From Aphelocoma coerulescens (taxonomy: Eukaryota > Chordata > Aves > Passeriformes > Corvidae), in the NCBI RefSeq assembly GCF_041296385.1, contig NW_027183804.1, positions 1,922,001 to 1,986,000 of the forward strand: DNA of 64,000 nucleotides, in the 5' to 3' direction. The notes beneath the pieces were generated by a model that was not told the origin of the DNA, ran no database searches, and was given only the letters and a program-made list of their open reading frames with translations. Positions within the stretch are counted from its first letter, which is position 1. Every line of letters begins with the position of its first letter. Both the position numbers and the translations under genes were made by a program. Positions 32,101-42,699 of this stretch are shown in pieces.

Positions 32101-33686
32101 GGGTGAGGGGTCCCAGAGCCCTGGCACAGCCTCAGCCCCACCGACGGCACCGTGCTCCTCCCGCAGCCCGACGGCGCCCGTGCGCCCCTGGAGATCGTGC
32201 TGCTGGACAAGGTGTCCACTGGGTTCCGTGGTGTCATCCAGCTCCTGGAGTGGGTTGAGCTGCCCAGCAGCTTCTTGCTGGTGCTGGAGCGTCCGGAGCG
32301 GTGCCAGGACCTGTCGGGTTTGCTGGCGCAGCGGAGGTTCCTGCCCGAGGAGGAGGCGCGGGGGCTGTTCGGCCAGGTGCTGGAGGCCGTGCGGCACTGC
32401 ACCAGCTGCGGGGTCCTGCACCGGGACATCAAGCCCGAGAACATCCTGCTCGACCTGGCCACGGGGCAGCTGAAACTGATCGACTTTGGCTGCGGCGCCT
32501 TCCTCCAGGACACAGCCTACACTCAGTTTGCAGGTGAGCCCTCCCAGGGGATGCTCCTGGGCATCTCATGGCCCAGCCTGGGTGTAGCACCGGGGCTTCC
32601 CCTCATTGTTGCCAGGATGGGATTAATTCTTGAGCCAAGTTGCTTTTGGGTGGGGCTGGGAGGGGGCAGTTCCCGGCGCTGCCGGCAGCCTTCAGCACCC
32701 ACTCTGCCCTGGGCTGGGGCTGGAGCGGGGGCAGCCAGCCCAACAAAATCCCCTGTGGGGGTAGCAGAGAGGGGGGTCAGACCCCGTGCACCGGCCGGTT
32801 TGGTGTGCAGGCGAGGAAGGGCCTGGACTGCTCCGCTGCCCTGGTTTGCCTTGGCTTATTGATGTATTTTGGGGCACTGCAGGCAGGGAGGAGAGTGGGT
32901 TTTCCCCACCACTGGGTGGGTTTTTCATTTGCATGTCATGGTTGGGCCTCCCCAGGGCTTCCGCTGCCCTTTGCCAACACCAGTGGCCTCTTTTCCAACA
33001 CCAGTTTGTACACAAGTCACAGGTGCAGGCGAGAGGGCAGCGGGTCACCCCGTGTGCCACTGGTGCAGCCCCTGCGTGCCCAGGGATGCTGGGGCGAGGC
33101 TCTGGGAGCAGCAGCATCCCCCGATGGACTCGGTCTGTGTTCCACAGGAACCCTGTTGTACAGCCCACCCGAGTGGATCCACCACCAACGCTACCACGGC
33201 GAGGCAGCGACGATCTGGTCCCTGGGCATCCTGCTGTACCAGCTGGTGGTGGGGAAGCACCCGTTAAAGAGGGGCCAGGAGATCATCTGGGGGCGGATCC
33301 TGTTCCCACGACGGCTCTCTCCAGGTGGATCCTCATCTCTGTGGCACGGGGGGAATAGCAGTGCTGGGAGCCAGCAGCGGGCTCAGGAGCATCCCGCTCT
33401 GGCAGCTCTGAGCAGGTGGCACATGTCCTGCTCTCCTGCTGCCCTCCAAAGCACAGAATCCATGGGCAAGTTTAGGCCCAGCTCTGGGCACAGCCAGCAT
33501 GGCCTGGGCACGGGAACGGGGGGCAAAGCGGGCGGGATCCTTCTGCAGCTGCCTGGTGGTTTCTGGTTTCTGTGCCCAGAGTGCCAGGATATTCTTAAGA
33601 GGTGCTTGTCCATGCAGCCCTTGGACAGGCCGTCCTTGGAAGAGCTCTTCAGTGCCCCTTGGCTGCAGGGTGTTCATGTGCCCTAG
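31180..33686 (+). CDS. PIM1-like: PIM-type serine/threonine kinase, intact catalytic core
   Basis: Constitutively active-type Ser/Thr kinase of the PIM family. Exons at 31,640-31,746, 31,913-31,963, 32,167-32,533, 33,148-33,324 and 33,580-33,686 join in phase at the same intron positions as mammalian PIM1 and encode about 268 residues. Visible: glycine loop GSGGFGS, catalytic lysine [15 protein letters not shown] as IDFGCG, SPPEW of the activation segment, WSLGILLY, and the C-terminal [18 protein letters not shown], ending at TAG 33,684-33,686. The N-terminal exon is uncertain: ATG 31,180 starts an Arg/Pro-rich frame that stays open into exon 2, and a weak donor at 31,304 would fit the phase. 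PIM1-like genes are known to be greatly expanded in songbirds. Confidence 0.85.
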
Positions 33687-34022
33687 AGGATGGCAGGGAC
33701 CCACGGGACCAGTGTGATCCAGGGGCCTGGCAGGTAACAGCCCCACACATCTCTTGGCAATCAGTGGCAAAGCAAAGCAGACGATTTTGTCCTGCCTGTA
33801 GCCCTGGGCAGGGAGCATCAGAAGGGAACACGCAGCTCTTGGGCTGCAGCTGAGCTGGAGGCCTGCTCTGGCAAGCACTGGTGGCCACCATCCCCCCTGG
33901 TTTTGCTTGTCTGGTTCATTGATGGCTGGGCCCTGGGCAGAACTCTGAGAGCCTGGTGTGGCCCCAGGGAAGGAGAAGGAGCCCCTGGAGAAGCTGTAGC
34001 GGGTGGGGCTGCTGCTGCTGGA

Positions 34023-34142
34023 GACACCAAGGACGAGCTCAAGGCCGACAACCTCTTCCTGGAGCTGGCCAGTGGCAGCTGAAGATGATGGCCTTTGATT
34101 CTGGCACCTTCTCCAAAGACACGCTCCACGGCCAGTGTGCAG
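34023..34142 (+). pseudogene. Decayed PIM exon-4 fragment, copy 1
   Basis: Aligns with the end of PIM exon 4 (residues after HRD through the DFG loop) and keeps the GCAG/GTGAG donor. A one-base deletion after the SG of LELASG breaks the frame, the HRD part is absent and DFG reads AFD. It lies about 340 bp past the stop of the intact gene, which suggests an old tandem PIM duplicate. Two more copies lie at 61,265-61,384 and, inverted, at 47,534-47,653. Confidence 0.7.
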
Positions 34143-35740
34143 GTGAGTCCAGAGCCAGGGGGATGCTGCCAGAGCTGGGCATGGCACGGCCTGGCCGGGC
34201 ACCAAAGGTTCCCCCTTTGCTGGGGCGGCTGCAGGGAATTCTTCAGTGGCTGCCAAGCTGCTTTTGGGCTCTGGGCAGCTGCTGAGGAGGTGGCTGTGCC
34301 ATGGCTGGCTGCAGGCTGGGCACATGTCCTGCCCTCCTGCTCTGCTCCCAAAGGCAGCAATGCTGGGCAGCTTTGGGCCCAGCTCTGAGCACGGCCAGCA
34401 CGGCCTGGGCACTGCGGGCGGCTGGGACAAGGGGACAGGAGGCTTCAGCTGACGGATGGGTTCTGGTTTCTCTCCTTGCAGCCGGGCTCTGCCGATGCTG
34501 AGGCTGCTCCGGGCTCTGCCAGGGCTCTGCTGGGGCTCAGCCCCGGGCACGGCTGGGCCCGCTCTCCCCTCACAGGGCTCTGACAGCTTTGCATCAGACG
34601 AGCCCCTTGCGAGCACAGCGACGGAGCTTTCTGCTTTTGCAGGTGAGTGAGACTCTCACGCAGGCCAAGAGATTGCAGTCAGGGACGCACATCCCACTGG
34701 CAGGAACCCAAACTCCACAGTCCCAGCTGAACGCCTGGGTCTGCACAGGGTGTTCTGTCTGTCCCACTCTTCCTTCCTTTTGGGCTGGAATTGTGCCATT
34801 GCACTTTCTTCCTCCTCTGGAAGTGCCACGAGTGGGCCCAACCTGGCGAGTGGGCCGTGTTCCTGAGGCAGTGCAGCCTGGAGCTGATGGATGAAGAATT
34901 GCCCTTCTCCAGTGCCAAACCAGAGCAAAAAGCCCTAAGTGGGACTTGGTGTCTTTAAGAACCCCTGACAATTTCCAAGGGAATGTGCAGCTCACTGGCA
35001 GGGTGAGAAGGAAGGGCATCTTGTCAGTGAGTTGGGGTGGGACAGAGTTTAGATTGCCAGTCCTGCTCGGAGCTGGCAGGGCACAATCAATTTCCTATTG
35101 CTTCAACCACAATTTAAAATAACAATGTTGGAAACAAAGCCCAAAATCTTGAAAAAAGGACTGCTGAGGTCAGTAAGATGGATCAATGCCATCAGCATAT
35201 TTACAAATACCTGAGTTGTCTTTTGAAAAGATCAGTTACCTCTTAATCCAGAGTTACAAAAGACTTTTCACTCCACATTTGGGTTTTGGTTTTATGTTTC
35301 ATAATATTTTCTGGGTTTTTTCTTTTGTTTTTTCTATTAATTAAACAGAAAACATGTCCTAAATGATGGAGCAGCACTGCTGATCACGGGGACACGCAGA
35401 GGGACCAGAAGCAGCTGCCTTTGTCCCCCTGCAGCTCCAAGGCCCAATCTCAGAGCAGACAGGGCTGGCAGAGACTGGCAGGCTCCCTGTTTGCTGTGCT
35501 GCCCCACTTGTGAGCGGCCCAGCTTTGCGTGAGGCACAGGGAGAACAAGGGGCAGCTCCCTGCCAGCCCCGCAGCCCAGGCACCCCTCGGGCCCCGGGGC
35601 TTGGGGCACTGTCAGCACCCGCTGCTCCAGCGCCCGCTCCTGCTGGCACTGACAGCAACACCCAAACTGTGGCTGATCCCGAGGGAGCAGCAGCAGGGCC
35701 TGGATCTGATCCCTGACTCTGGGGCAGGGCTGGACAAATG
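34143..35740. other. Duplicated sequence without a recognised gene
   Basis: Two exon-like pieces with good donors occur (about 34,483-34,644, ending ctgcttttgcag/gtgagtgag, and an open stretch near 34,815-34,950), but I do not recognise the encoded residues. A 254-residue minus-strand frame across 35,337-36,101 contains a poly-Leu run from the CAG repeat and looks fortuitous. Near 35,250-35,340 is a T-rich module also present at 48,440-48,620 and 60,300-60,480. Confidence 0.35.
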
Positions 35741-35746
35741 ACCCCC

Positions 35747-35747
<1 letters not shown>

Positions 35748-35780
<33 letters not shown>
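35748..35780 (+). repeat. (CAG)11
   Basis: Eleven uninterrupted CAG units, ending in caa. The duplicate at 62,991-63,020 has ten. Confidence 0.95.
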
Positions 35781-35783
<3 letters not shown>

Positions 35784-36447
35784 ATGGAGCTGACTTTCAG
35801 CACAGCCCCTGCCGCTGTTCCCTCCCGTTGGCAGCGGTGTCACAGCAGCCTGGGGCACCTGGGAGCCCTCAGTGCCAGCAGGGACTGGAGATGGCAGCCC
35901 TGGGCTCCTGCAGGGTGTGCAAGGAGCAGAGGTGGGCACTCCCTGTCCATGTGGAGCTTGCAGGTGGCAAAGGCTGCTGTGAGCAGGCAGCTCCAAGGGC
36001 AGGGAAAGGAGGGTCTCGAGCACTGGATCTGTGCCAGTGCCACAGCCCTGGGCAGCAGCCACCGAGCCCCGGGGCCACAGAGGGCACAGCAAGAGGGACA
36101 AAAGCAGTCAAGGGCAGAGACTGGGCAGGGCGAGAGCTGGGAGCAGGAACAGCTGCTTCATTGCACTCTTGGAGAAAGCTCTTGGCTGTTTCAAAGCGCT
36201 GAAAGGCGTCAAGGGCACAGAGGAGGCCACAGCAAACAATGCTCCTGTTTTCACAGCCTCCCCTCTCCGTGTGCCAGAAGGAATGGGATGAACTGTATTC
36301 TTCTCTCCGAGTCGTCTCGTTCAGCATGAGCAGCTCAGCACCAGGAGCTGAAGGAGCTGAAGCCTTAGGCCACAAGAGCTGAGCAAGAGGAGCCTTTTTG
36401 ACCAAAGTAATGCTGCTAACATGGACCTGGCTGAATGCAGCAGACAG
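35781..36447. other. Duplicated sequence, nothing recognised
   Basis: GC-moderate sequence identical in most positions to 63,021-63,687. Open frames are present but show no domain. Confidence 0.4.
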
Positions 36448-36558
36448 AATCCTGGAATTACAGACTCCTTTCTGTTGGAAAAGACCTCTGAGCTCATCAA
36501 GTCCAACCATTAACCCAGCACAGTCAAGCCCAGCACTAAACCACGTCCCTGAAGTGCC
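36448..36558 (+). repeat. CR1 LINE 3' fragment
   Basis: Contains ttggaaaagacctctgagct, catcaagtccaacc and ctaaaccacgtccctgaagt, the conserved tail of avian CR1 elements. The provirus LTR follows immediately. A copy lies at 63,688-63,798 in the duplication. Confidence 0.8.
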
Positions 36559-36559
36559 A

Positions 36560-37248
36560 AGGCCTGGACAAGAGGCCTGACTGAGGCCTGAACAACAGGC
36601 CCTGAGCCAAAGGTGACCTCTGGATGAACCTTCCAACCAAAGGTTATCTTTGTATCTGCTCATTACCAAAATTTGCATGATCATTAGCACTGTGATTGAT
36701 GTATCCCCTCATTAGTGAAACATGTATTGACCTTTTGTGTTTAGATGCCAGACAAGGCCATGAAATCCAACATCTGGCCTTGTTTGGGGCTGTATGGTCA
36801 AAGTCAGCTCCCTTGGCTCCTCCTTGAGCCCTGGCCAGGCTTAGGAGGAAGCCAAGAGGAGGATGAAAGCAGATGTTCCCGCACTGGAAGTGCTGTCAGT
36901 TTGTTTCTCCAGCACTGTCAAAGCTGGGCCCTCTCGCAGCGGGGTTGGAGCCTCAGCTGTGGCTGGAGGCAGCTGCAGGAATTCCCAGTGTCCGGGAGTG
37001 GCTCTGCAGTCCTTGGCTGGGACAGCTTCCCGCAGCTGATGGGTGGCTCTGGGTGATGGTAAAGTCTGAGGGTCCCTGGGGCTGGATCTTGGTTAATCAC
37101 TGCAGGCAATCTTTGGCACTGATGGTTGGGGGCATTGCTGAGCTGCTCCTGCTGTGATTCTTTGCTGCTTTGAGCTGTAGCAAATGACACAGTTCCTTCA
37201 GTTGGTGTCTGTGTCTTTGGTGCTGGCCCTGCCCACCGGTACAACAAA
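36560..37248 (+). mobile_element. 5' LTR of a plus-strand provirus
   Basis: About 690 bp, near-identical over its central and 3' parts to 39,905-40,630; the start is more diverged. Shared landmarks are ggcctgaacaacaggccct at the start, ctggccttgtttggggctgt and cttcagytggtgtctgtgtc near the end. It inserts into a CR1 tail. The exact terminal bases are uncertain. Confidence 0.8.
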
Positions 37249-38212
37249 ATTGGTGTAGTCTGGCCGGATCGCACCAAAAGGTCACTTTTTAAATGTAAAT
37301 GTAAGGAATCAGTCCTGTCTGAAATCCTGGATGGGAAGAGCTTCCCTGGAGTTCCCTGGCTCTGGAGTGGGCTGAGGTCGGAGCACCGTGCGAGCAGTGG
37401 GGCAGTCGGTTAAAAGGAGCTGAAGCGCTGGATGTCTTAAAATGCATCCCAAAATTGGATATGGAAAAAGGAAAAGAGCTTGTGGGTTTGGGAAGAGGAG
37501 GATGGATTTTGTTAACAGCGTATTGGAAACAGCACCAACAGAAGGAACAATTGTTGTTGGAACGCTCCCACATGGAGCAATAGAAGAAGTTTTTAATCTT
37601 GAGCTCAAATGTCTTTGTGCAAGTGAACTAGTAATAATATCCTAGTCTATATATATATATAATGATATTTATATTATATAGATAATAAATAATAATGTGA
37701 AATAGGGCTGACAATACGAATTCTTTAGCCATGGCTGCTCAGGGATGTAACACTAAATACCCTCCAGAAAAGGATTGGCCCGGACCCAAAGGTCACTGGT
37801 AAACTTTGTGAGATTGCACACAATGAATAAAGGAGGGAAGGATGGAATTGGCTGTTTTTATAGGGTTTGCTGATACTGTGATCTGGAATGCTTTGTCTGT
37901 TCCTGTGAAAAAGACAGTGATGAAGACTGCTGGGTTTTTCATATCCCAGCCTATCCACAAGCTGCAGGATTGGTTGAGCAGATGAAGGGGTTGTTAAAAG
38001 AGCAGCTGAAAAAAGGAGATGGGAACCCGTCCCGATGGAGAACCCATCTCCCAGATGTGCTCCATACCCTTAACAATGGCCCCGCTGGGGAAATGGAAAC
38101 CCCTGGGTGTGCCCGGCTGCACCCAGTCTGCAAATCCACCCATGGACAGGGAGACTTGGACTTCCTGGGAAATCCTTCTGGGTGCGATGGGCCCTGACAG
38201 GGCCACCCCAGA

Positions 38213-38500
38213 GGCTGCAGGGCTGGGCCTTCCTGCATTAGGATTAATTGGGATAAATCAGAAGCAAGTGAGAGTTATCAATGCAGGAATAGGAATTCAG
38301 ATTCCTCCGGGACACTTTGGTTTGATAACTGCTCGCTGGAGCTTGGCCTTGCAAAGTGTTCATGTCCTGGGAGGAGGAATTGATGCAGATTATCAAGGAG
38401 AGATCAAAGTAATTCTGTTAAATGATAATGAACAAGATTGGATTATTTAACTCCATGACCGGCCAGCACAATTATTGATATTGCAGTTTTATAAACAATT
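38213..38500 (+). pseudogene. Retroviral dUTPase-like domain
   Basis: The open frame ending at 38,450 shows trimeric-dUTPase motifs in order: AGLGLPALG (motif 1), [15 protein letters not shown] (motif 2) and [12 protein letters not shown] (motif 3). After the stop codon the same frame continues with DRPAQLLIL (motif 4-like). Deviations from the family include Trp for Ser in motif 2 and the stop between motifs 3 and 4, so activity is not expected. dUTPases hydrolyse dUTP to limit uracil in viral DNA. Confidence 0.75.
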
Positions 38501-39199
38501 GTGAAAAAAGGAGATCCACCTCAAATGACCACTGTTGGTGGAGATAAAGGGGTTGGATCCAGCAGTCCTAGTAATGGAGCCAGAGTGTGGGTCCAGAGGC
38601 CCAAAGGCCCTCCCCAGGCAGCTGAAGGAACAGCTCCAGGGAAAGACAGCACTGTTTGACTCCTGGAACCTGGGCAGAACGATGGGAATGTGTCCCTGCA
38701 GCCAAGTGTTCTGTGTGAGAACAAGGAGATGTTACAGGATATTGTTTTACAGATCCTGCCAGACCCAATCTCCCTGTTTGCCCCACTGGCCCCTTTGGAA
38801 AATGCTCTGATCCACGGGGCTCCATGTGAAGGCTGATGTGACACTGAGTGACTTCCACACGGATTCCAGCCAGGAGCCTGGGTGCCCCTCAGGGACTGGG
38901 ACCCGGCACCTCTCCAGCCAAAGGGGAAAGGCCCCACCAAGCCTTGTTACCCCCGACACCGCAGTAAAGCTGAACAGCAAAGGACCTTGGGGGCATTATT
39001 CTGGAATTAAAAAGGTGCCAGCTCCATGGACAATGGAATTATTGTTCCTAACCCCAATGAGACTGAGGAAAAAGAGTGATGCCTCCCTTTAGGGTGCTTC
39101 AGCAACAACTGCAAGGAAGAGCTTCATGTTAAGAGAACATTTTCCACCCAAAGAGTGCCTTGGATTTCAGAAAGCCAAAGATTCTGGTTCACCCTGTGC

Positions 39200-39590
39200 C
39201 CCACATGCGCTGCCTCGTCCTGTGGAGTTCACATTAACGAGCTGAATCGATTATTAGAAGAAGCAGCAAATGATACTGTTAAAATATCCAACAGCACATC
39301 CTGTGAGCTCCAACAAACACGAACGGGGGCTCTGCAGACCCGCATGGCCTTGGATTATCTGCCTGCTGGCCAAGGAGGAGCCTGGGCTATTCTAGGACAG
39401 GAATGCTGCACTGTTATCAGTGATGGGTTTGAAGTCCAACAGTCAGGAATCACCTCGATGGAAAGAGCAGTAGAAGAGTGGCAGAAAGAAGCAAATTCTC
39501 CTTGCTGGGATTGGCTTTGGGGCTGCCAAACTGGAGGCTGCTGCCAAATGCATTTGTGGCAGTCACTGTCATCACTGCAGTGTGAGCACT
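39200..39590 (+). pseudogene. env: Envelope transmembrane-subunit remnant
   Basis: One open frame contains a heptad stretch with ALQTRMALDYL followed by GQECC, the arrangement of a retroviral transmembrane subunit with the immunosuppressive-type region and cysteine motif, part of which is altered. The fusion peptide and surface subunit are not recognisable. Located after the dUTPase-like domain and before the 3' LTR. Confidence 0.65.
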
Positions 39591-39904
39591 TGGTGTGTTA
39601 TGATTCCATGTTAGAGCTGTTGTGAGACTTTGTGCTGGGAAATGGAGCACTGAGACTTGTCTAAAAAGAGACACAGTCTCTAGAAAAAGGGGGATTTGAT
39701 AAATAACAGAGAATAGCAACTAATGAGGCATGTTTTAAACGGAATGTGAATGATAGCTGTGAGTGATGACCTTGAGCAGCACTTAATTGGAGAACAAGAG
39801 GTGATGCCTTTATGCCTAATACCTAAATCTAAGACTCCATTATTAGAAGAATTGTTATGAAGGTTGCAGTTCATGTCTAGGTCAAAGCACTGATTGAAGT
39901 TCCA

Positions 39905-40630
39905 AGGCCTGAACACCAGGCCCTGAGTGAGGCCTGAACAACAGGCCCTGGGTCAAAGCTGACCTCCTGAGGAACCTTCCAACCAAATGTTATCTTTGTA
40001 TCCCACTCATTAACTCATTAACAAAGTACTATTAACAATATGTTCTATGTACCTGTGCATTGGTGAAACACAGATTTACCTTTCTGTATTTAGAAACTGG
40101 ACAAGGCCACATCTGGCCTTGTTTGGGGCTGTATGGTCAAAGTCAGCTCCCTTGGCTCCTCCTTGAGCCCTGGCCAGGCTTAGGAGGAAGCCAAGAGGAG
40201 GATGAAAGCAGCTGTTCCCGCACTGGAAGTGCTGTCAGTTTGTTTCTCCAGCACTGTCAAAGCTGGGCCCTCTCGCAGCGGGGTTGGAGCCTCAGCTGTG
40301 GCTGGAGGCAGCTGCAGGAATTCCCAGTGTCCGGGAGTGGCTCTGCAGTCCTTGGCTGGGACAGCTTCCCGCAGCTGATGGGTGGCTCTGGGTGATGGTA
40401 AAGTCTGAGGGTCCCTGGGGCTGGATCTTGGTTAATCACTGCAGGCAATCTTTGGCACTGATGATTGGGGGCATTGCTGAGCTGCTCCTGCTGTGATTCT
40501 TTGCTAATGATTATGTGCTTTGCTGAGCTTATGCTTTTGTGACTCTTTGCAGATTTGCATTTTATAAATTGCACAATTCCTTCAGCTGGTGTCTGTGTCT
40601 TTGGTGCTGACCCTGCCCACCAGCAAAACA
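39905..40630 (+). mobile_element. 3' LTR of the plus-strand provirus
   Basis: Partner of 36,560-37,248. It has a 60-bp insertion near 40,500-40,565 not found in the 5' LTR, and the starts differ by several substitutions, so the two LTRs have diverged after insertion. Confidence 0.8.
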
Positions 40631-41437
40631 GGGCCCCATCCTGCCTGAGTGTTACCTGGGAAGACAAAAACCCTGACTCCAAATGTCCCCCCTTCCTCCT
40701 TGTTCCCCCCACTTTATACACTGGCCATGATGTCCTGTGGTCTGGGATATCCCTGGGGTCAGTTGGGGTCACCTGTCCTGGCTGTGACCCCTGCCAAGCT
40801 CCCCTGTACCCCCAGCCCCTCCCCAGCGTGGCCGGACGAGGGGCAGGAAAGGCCTTGGCTCTGTGCAAGCTCAGCAAGAACAAAACCATCTCTGTGTGAG
40901 CAACGCTGTGCTCAGCACAGAGCCAAACACAGCCCCAGAGAAAGGCCTGGCAAGGAAATTCCCTCTTCCCCAGCCCACAGCAGCACCCCATGGCCACCCA
41001 CCATCACCACGGCTCCACGGGTTCCTTTCCATGGCCCCGGCCCTGGCCACGGGACCTTGGGCTGGTGGCCACGGCAGCCGACTGCAGCCCAGGGCTCCGT
41101 GCCCGTGTCCATGGGAGCAGTGCCCGGCCACGGGCCCTGAGTGCAGGTGAGCGTGCCAATCCCCATGGCAGCGGGGCCAAGCGTTGGTGTCCGTGGCACC
41201 AAAGTGAGGAACGGGTCCCTGTGGCCGCTGCCGTGGCACCTGAGGGCATCAGCGAGTGTCAGTGCAATTGTAGCTGGCACCAGCCCCGGCACCACTCTGT
41301 CCTGAGGGCTGCCATGGCAGCCGAGGGCAGCCGCAGGTCTGCGGGCAAGTGGCCACGGACCCTGAGTGCAGCAATGGCTCCTGGGGGGGTTTCCAAGGGA
41401 ACTGGAACTGATGAGGGTTGCCATGGCATCCAACCCC
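40631..41437. other. Intergenic, no gene recognised
   Basis: GC-rich with repeated ggccacgg and catggc words. Overlapping open frames on both strands reflect composition. Confidence 0.4.
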
Positions 41438-42066
41438 TGGGATGTCACACAGCCACCCTGGGATGTCACACAGCCATCCTGTGATGTCACAGCCACTCAG
41501 TGATGTCATAGTCCGATCTATGATGTCAGACCTCTGCCCAGTGCTATCACAGCCTTATCTGCGATGTCACAGCTCACTCTGTGATGTCACACCATGCATC
41601 TGTGTTGTCATAGTCCTCTCTGTGACATCACACAGCTGCTCTGTGATGTCACAGCTGACTCTGTGATGTCATAGAGCCACCCTATGATGTCACAACCCAC
41701 TCTGTGATGTCGCAAAAGCAGCCTGTGATGTCACAGCCTGCTCTGTGAGGTCACAATTGCTCTGTGATGTCATAGTCTGCTGGATGACATCTGACCTCTG
41801 CCCTGTGATGTCAGAGCCCAAGCTGAGATGTCACACCACTTTCTGGGATGTCACAGCACCACTCTCTGATGTCACAGACCTGCTCCATGATGTCACAGCT
41901 GACTCTCTGATGTCATACAGCCACCTTGTGATGTCACAACCCACTCTGGGATGTCACAGCCTGTTCTGGGATGGCCCAGCCCTCTCTGTGATGTCACACC
42001 AATACCCTGTGATGTCACAGCCCACTCTGTGATGTCACACAGCCCCTTTCTGACATCACAGCTGCT
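41438..42066 (+). repeat. ~20-bp tandem array with TGATGTCACA core (about 31 units)
   Basis: Units read ctctgtgatgtcacagccca with variants. The TGATGTCA core is one base from the palindromic cAMP-response element TGACGTCA. About 20 units retain TGATGTCA. The array ends next to the LTR of the gammaretrovirus-like element. Confidence 0.9.
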
Positions 42067-42084
42067 CTGTCGCTCTGTGACACA

Positions 42085-42550
42085 GGCACAGAGGTGGTAC
42101 CAAAACTTCAGTGAAACAAAACCTCCTCAGCACCAGCGCAGCACGAAGCAGCAGCATTCTTTATTGGGCCGGATGCACGAGGGGAGAGCCCCTCCCAAAG
42201 TCGTGTGTGCCGAGTTCAGGAATGTTCCTGTTTGCAGACTGTGTTTCACAGACACATTCCCAGATTGTCCCACAAGAAACACACACATGAGAATCATTGC
42301 CCCAAAATCATTGCATATTTCCCCCACCCTTTTGCACATCCCTTCTTCTGCCCTGGGGGTCTCTTTGGGGGTCCCTGGTGGTCGGTGACCCCAAAGCCAG
42401 CCCTGACTGCCCGGTGAACTGGTGAAAGTTGGCACACCTGGGCTGGTTGCTGCCCACAGAATCAGCCTTGTGCGGTTCCATGGCCAGTGGCTTTTGGAGA
42501 AGAAGCATTGTATGAACCCACCAGGTGCAAATGGCTTTTCATCTGGCAAA
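42085..42550 (-). mobile_element. 3' LTR of the gammaretrovirus-like element
   Basis: Begins just after the polypurine tract at 42,551-42,562 and carries AATAAAG on the minus strand (plus 42,156-42,162), followed by an R-U5-like end. No partner 5' LTR lies in the window. Confidence 0.6.
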
Positions 42551-42562
42551 TTTCCCCCCCTT
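42551..42562 (-). other. Polypurine tract
   Basis: Minus-strand AAGGGGGGGAAA between env and LTR, the expected primer site for plus-strand DNA synthesis. Confidence 0.65.
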
Positions 42563-42699
42563 GGAGGGTTGGGAAGCTTCTCTTCCCTTCAAGCCTTCAG
42601 AAGCCTCACTCTGCTCCTTTACTCACATCCCACGAGTTCCTCAGCTGCTTTCACAACCATGTTCTTTACACAGCTCAAAGCAAGTGTCAGAAGCACAAG

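Larger units (their letters stand above)
33325..36760 (+). repeat. Direct segmental duplication, copy 1 (with 60,564-64,000)
   Basis: Over 3.4 kb this matches 60,564-64,000 with an almost constant offset (27,239-27,240). It begins at the splice donor after PIM exon 5 and runs through PIM exon 6, a PIM-derived pseudo-exon, a CAG repeat, a CR1 tail and into an LTR. The second copy is cut by the window end. Confidence 0.92.
37249..39904 (+). pseudogene. Internally deleted provirus: integrase end, dUTPase-like domain, envelope remnant
   Basis: Between two LTRs, about 2.65 kb remain. Integrase C-terminal core sequence lies at about 37,946-38,100 (YPQAAGLVEQMKGLLKEQ), related to the minus-strand provirus at 28 kb. 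A dUTPase-like domain in another frame follows at about 38,213-38,500, and an envelope transmembrane remnant at about 39,200-39,590. gag, protease, RT, RNase H and most of the surface subunit are missing or unrecognisable. Frames differ between the parts, so it is non-coding today. Confidence 0.7.

Noticed and set aside
33687..34960. A second complete PIM kinase downstream of the first
   Set aside because: Only a frameshifted exon-4 fragment is present; no glycine loop, catalytic lysine or HRD.
37249..37280. tRNA primer-binding site after the 5' LTR
   Set aside because: tggtgtagtctggccgg starts like a primer site, but I could not match it to a tRNA 3' end with confidence.
41438..42066. CRISPR-like regular repeat array
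   Set aside because: Units are contiguous ~20-bp tandem repeats without unique spacers, in a vertebrate genome.
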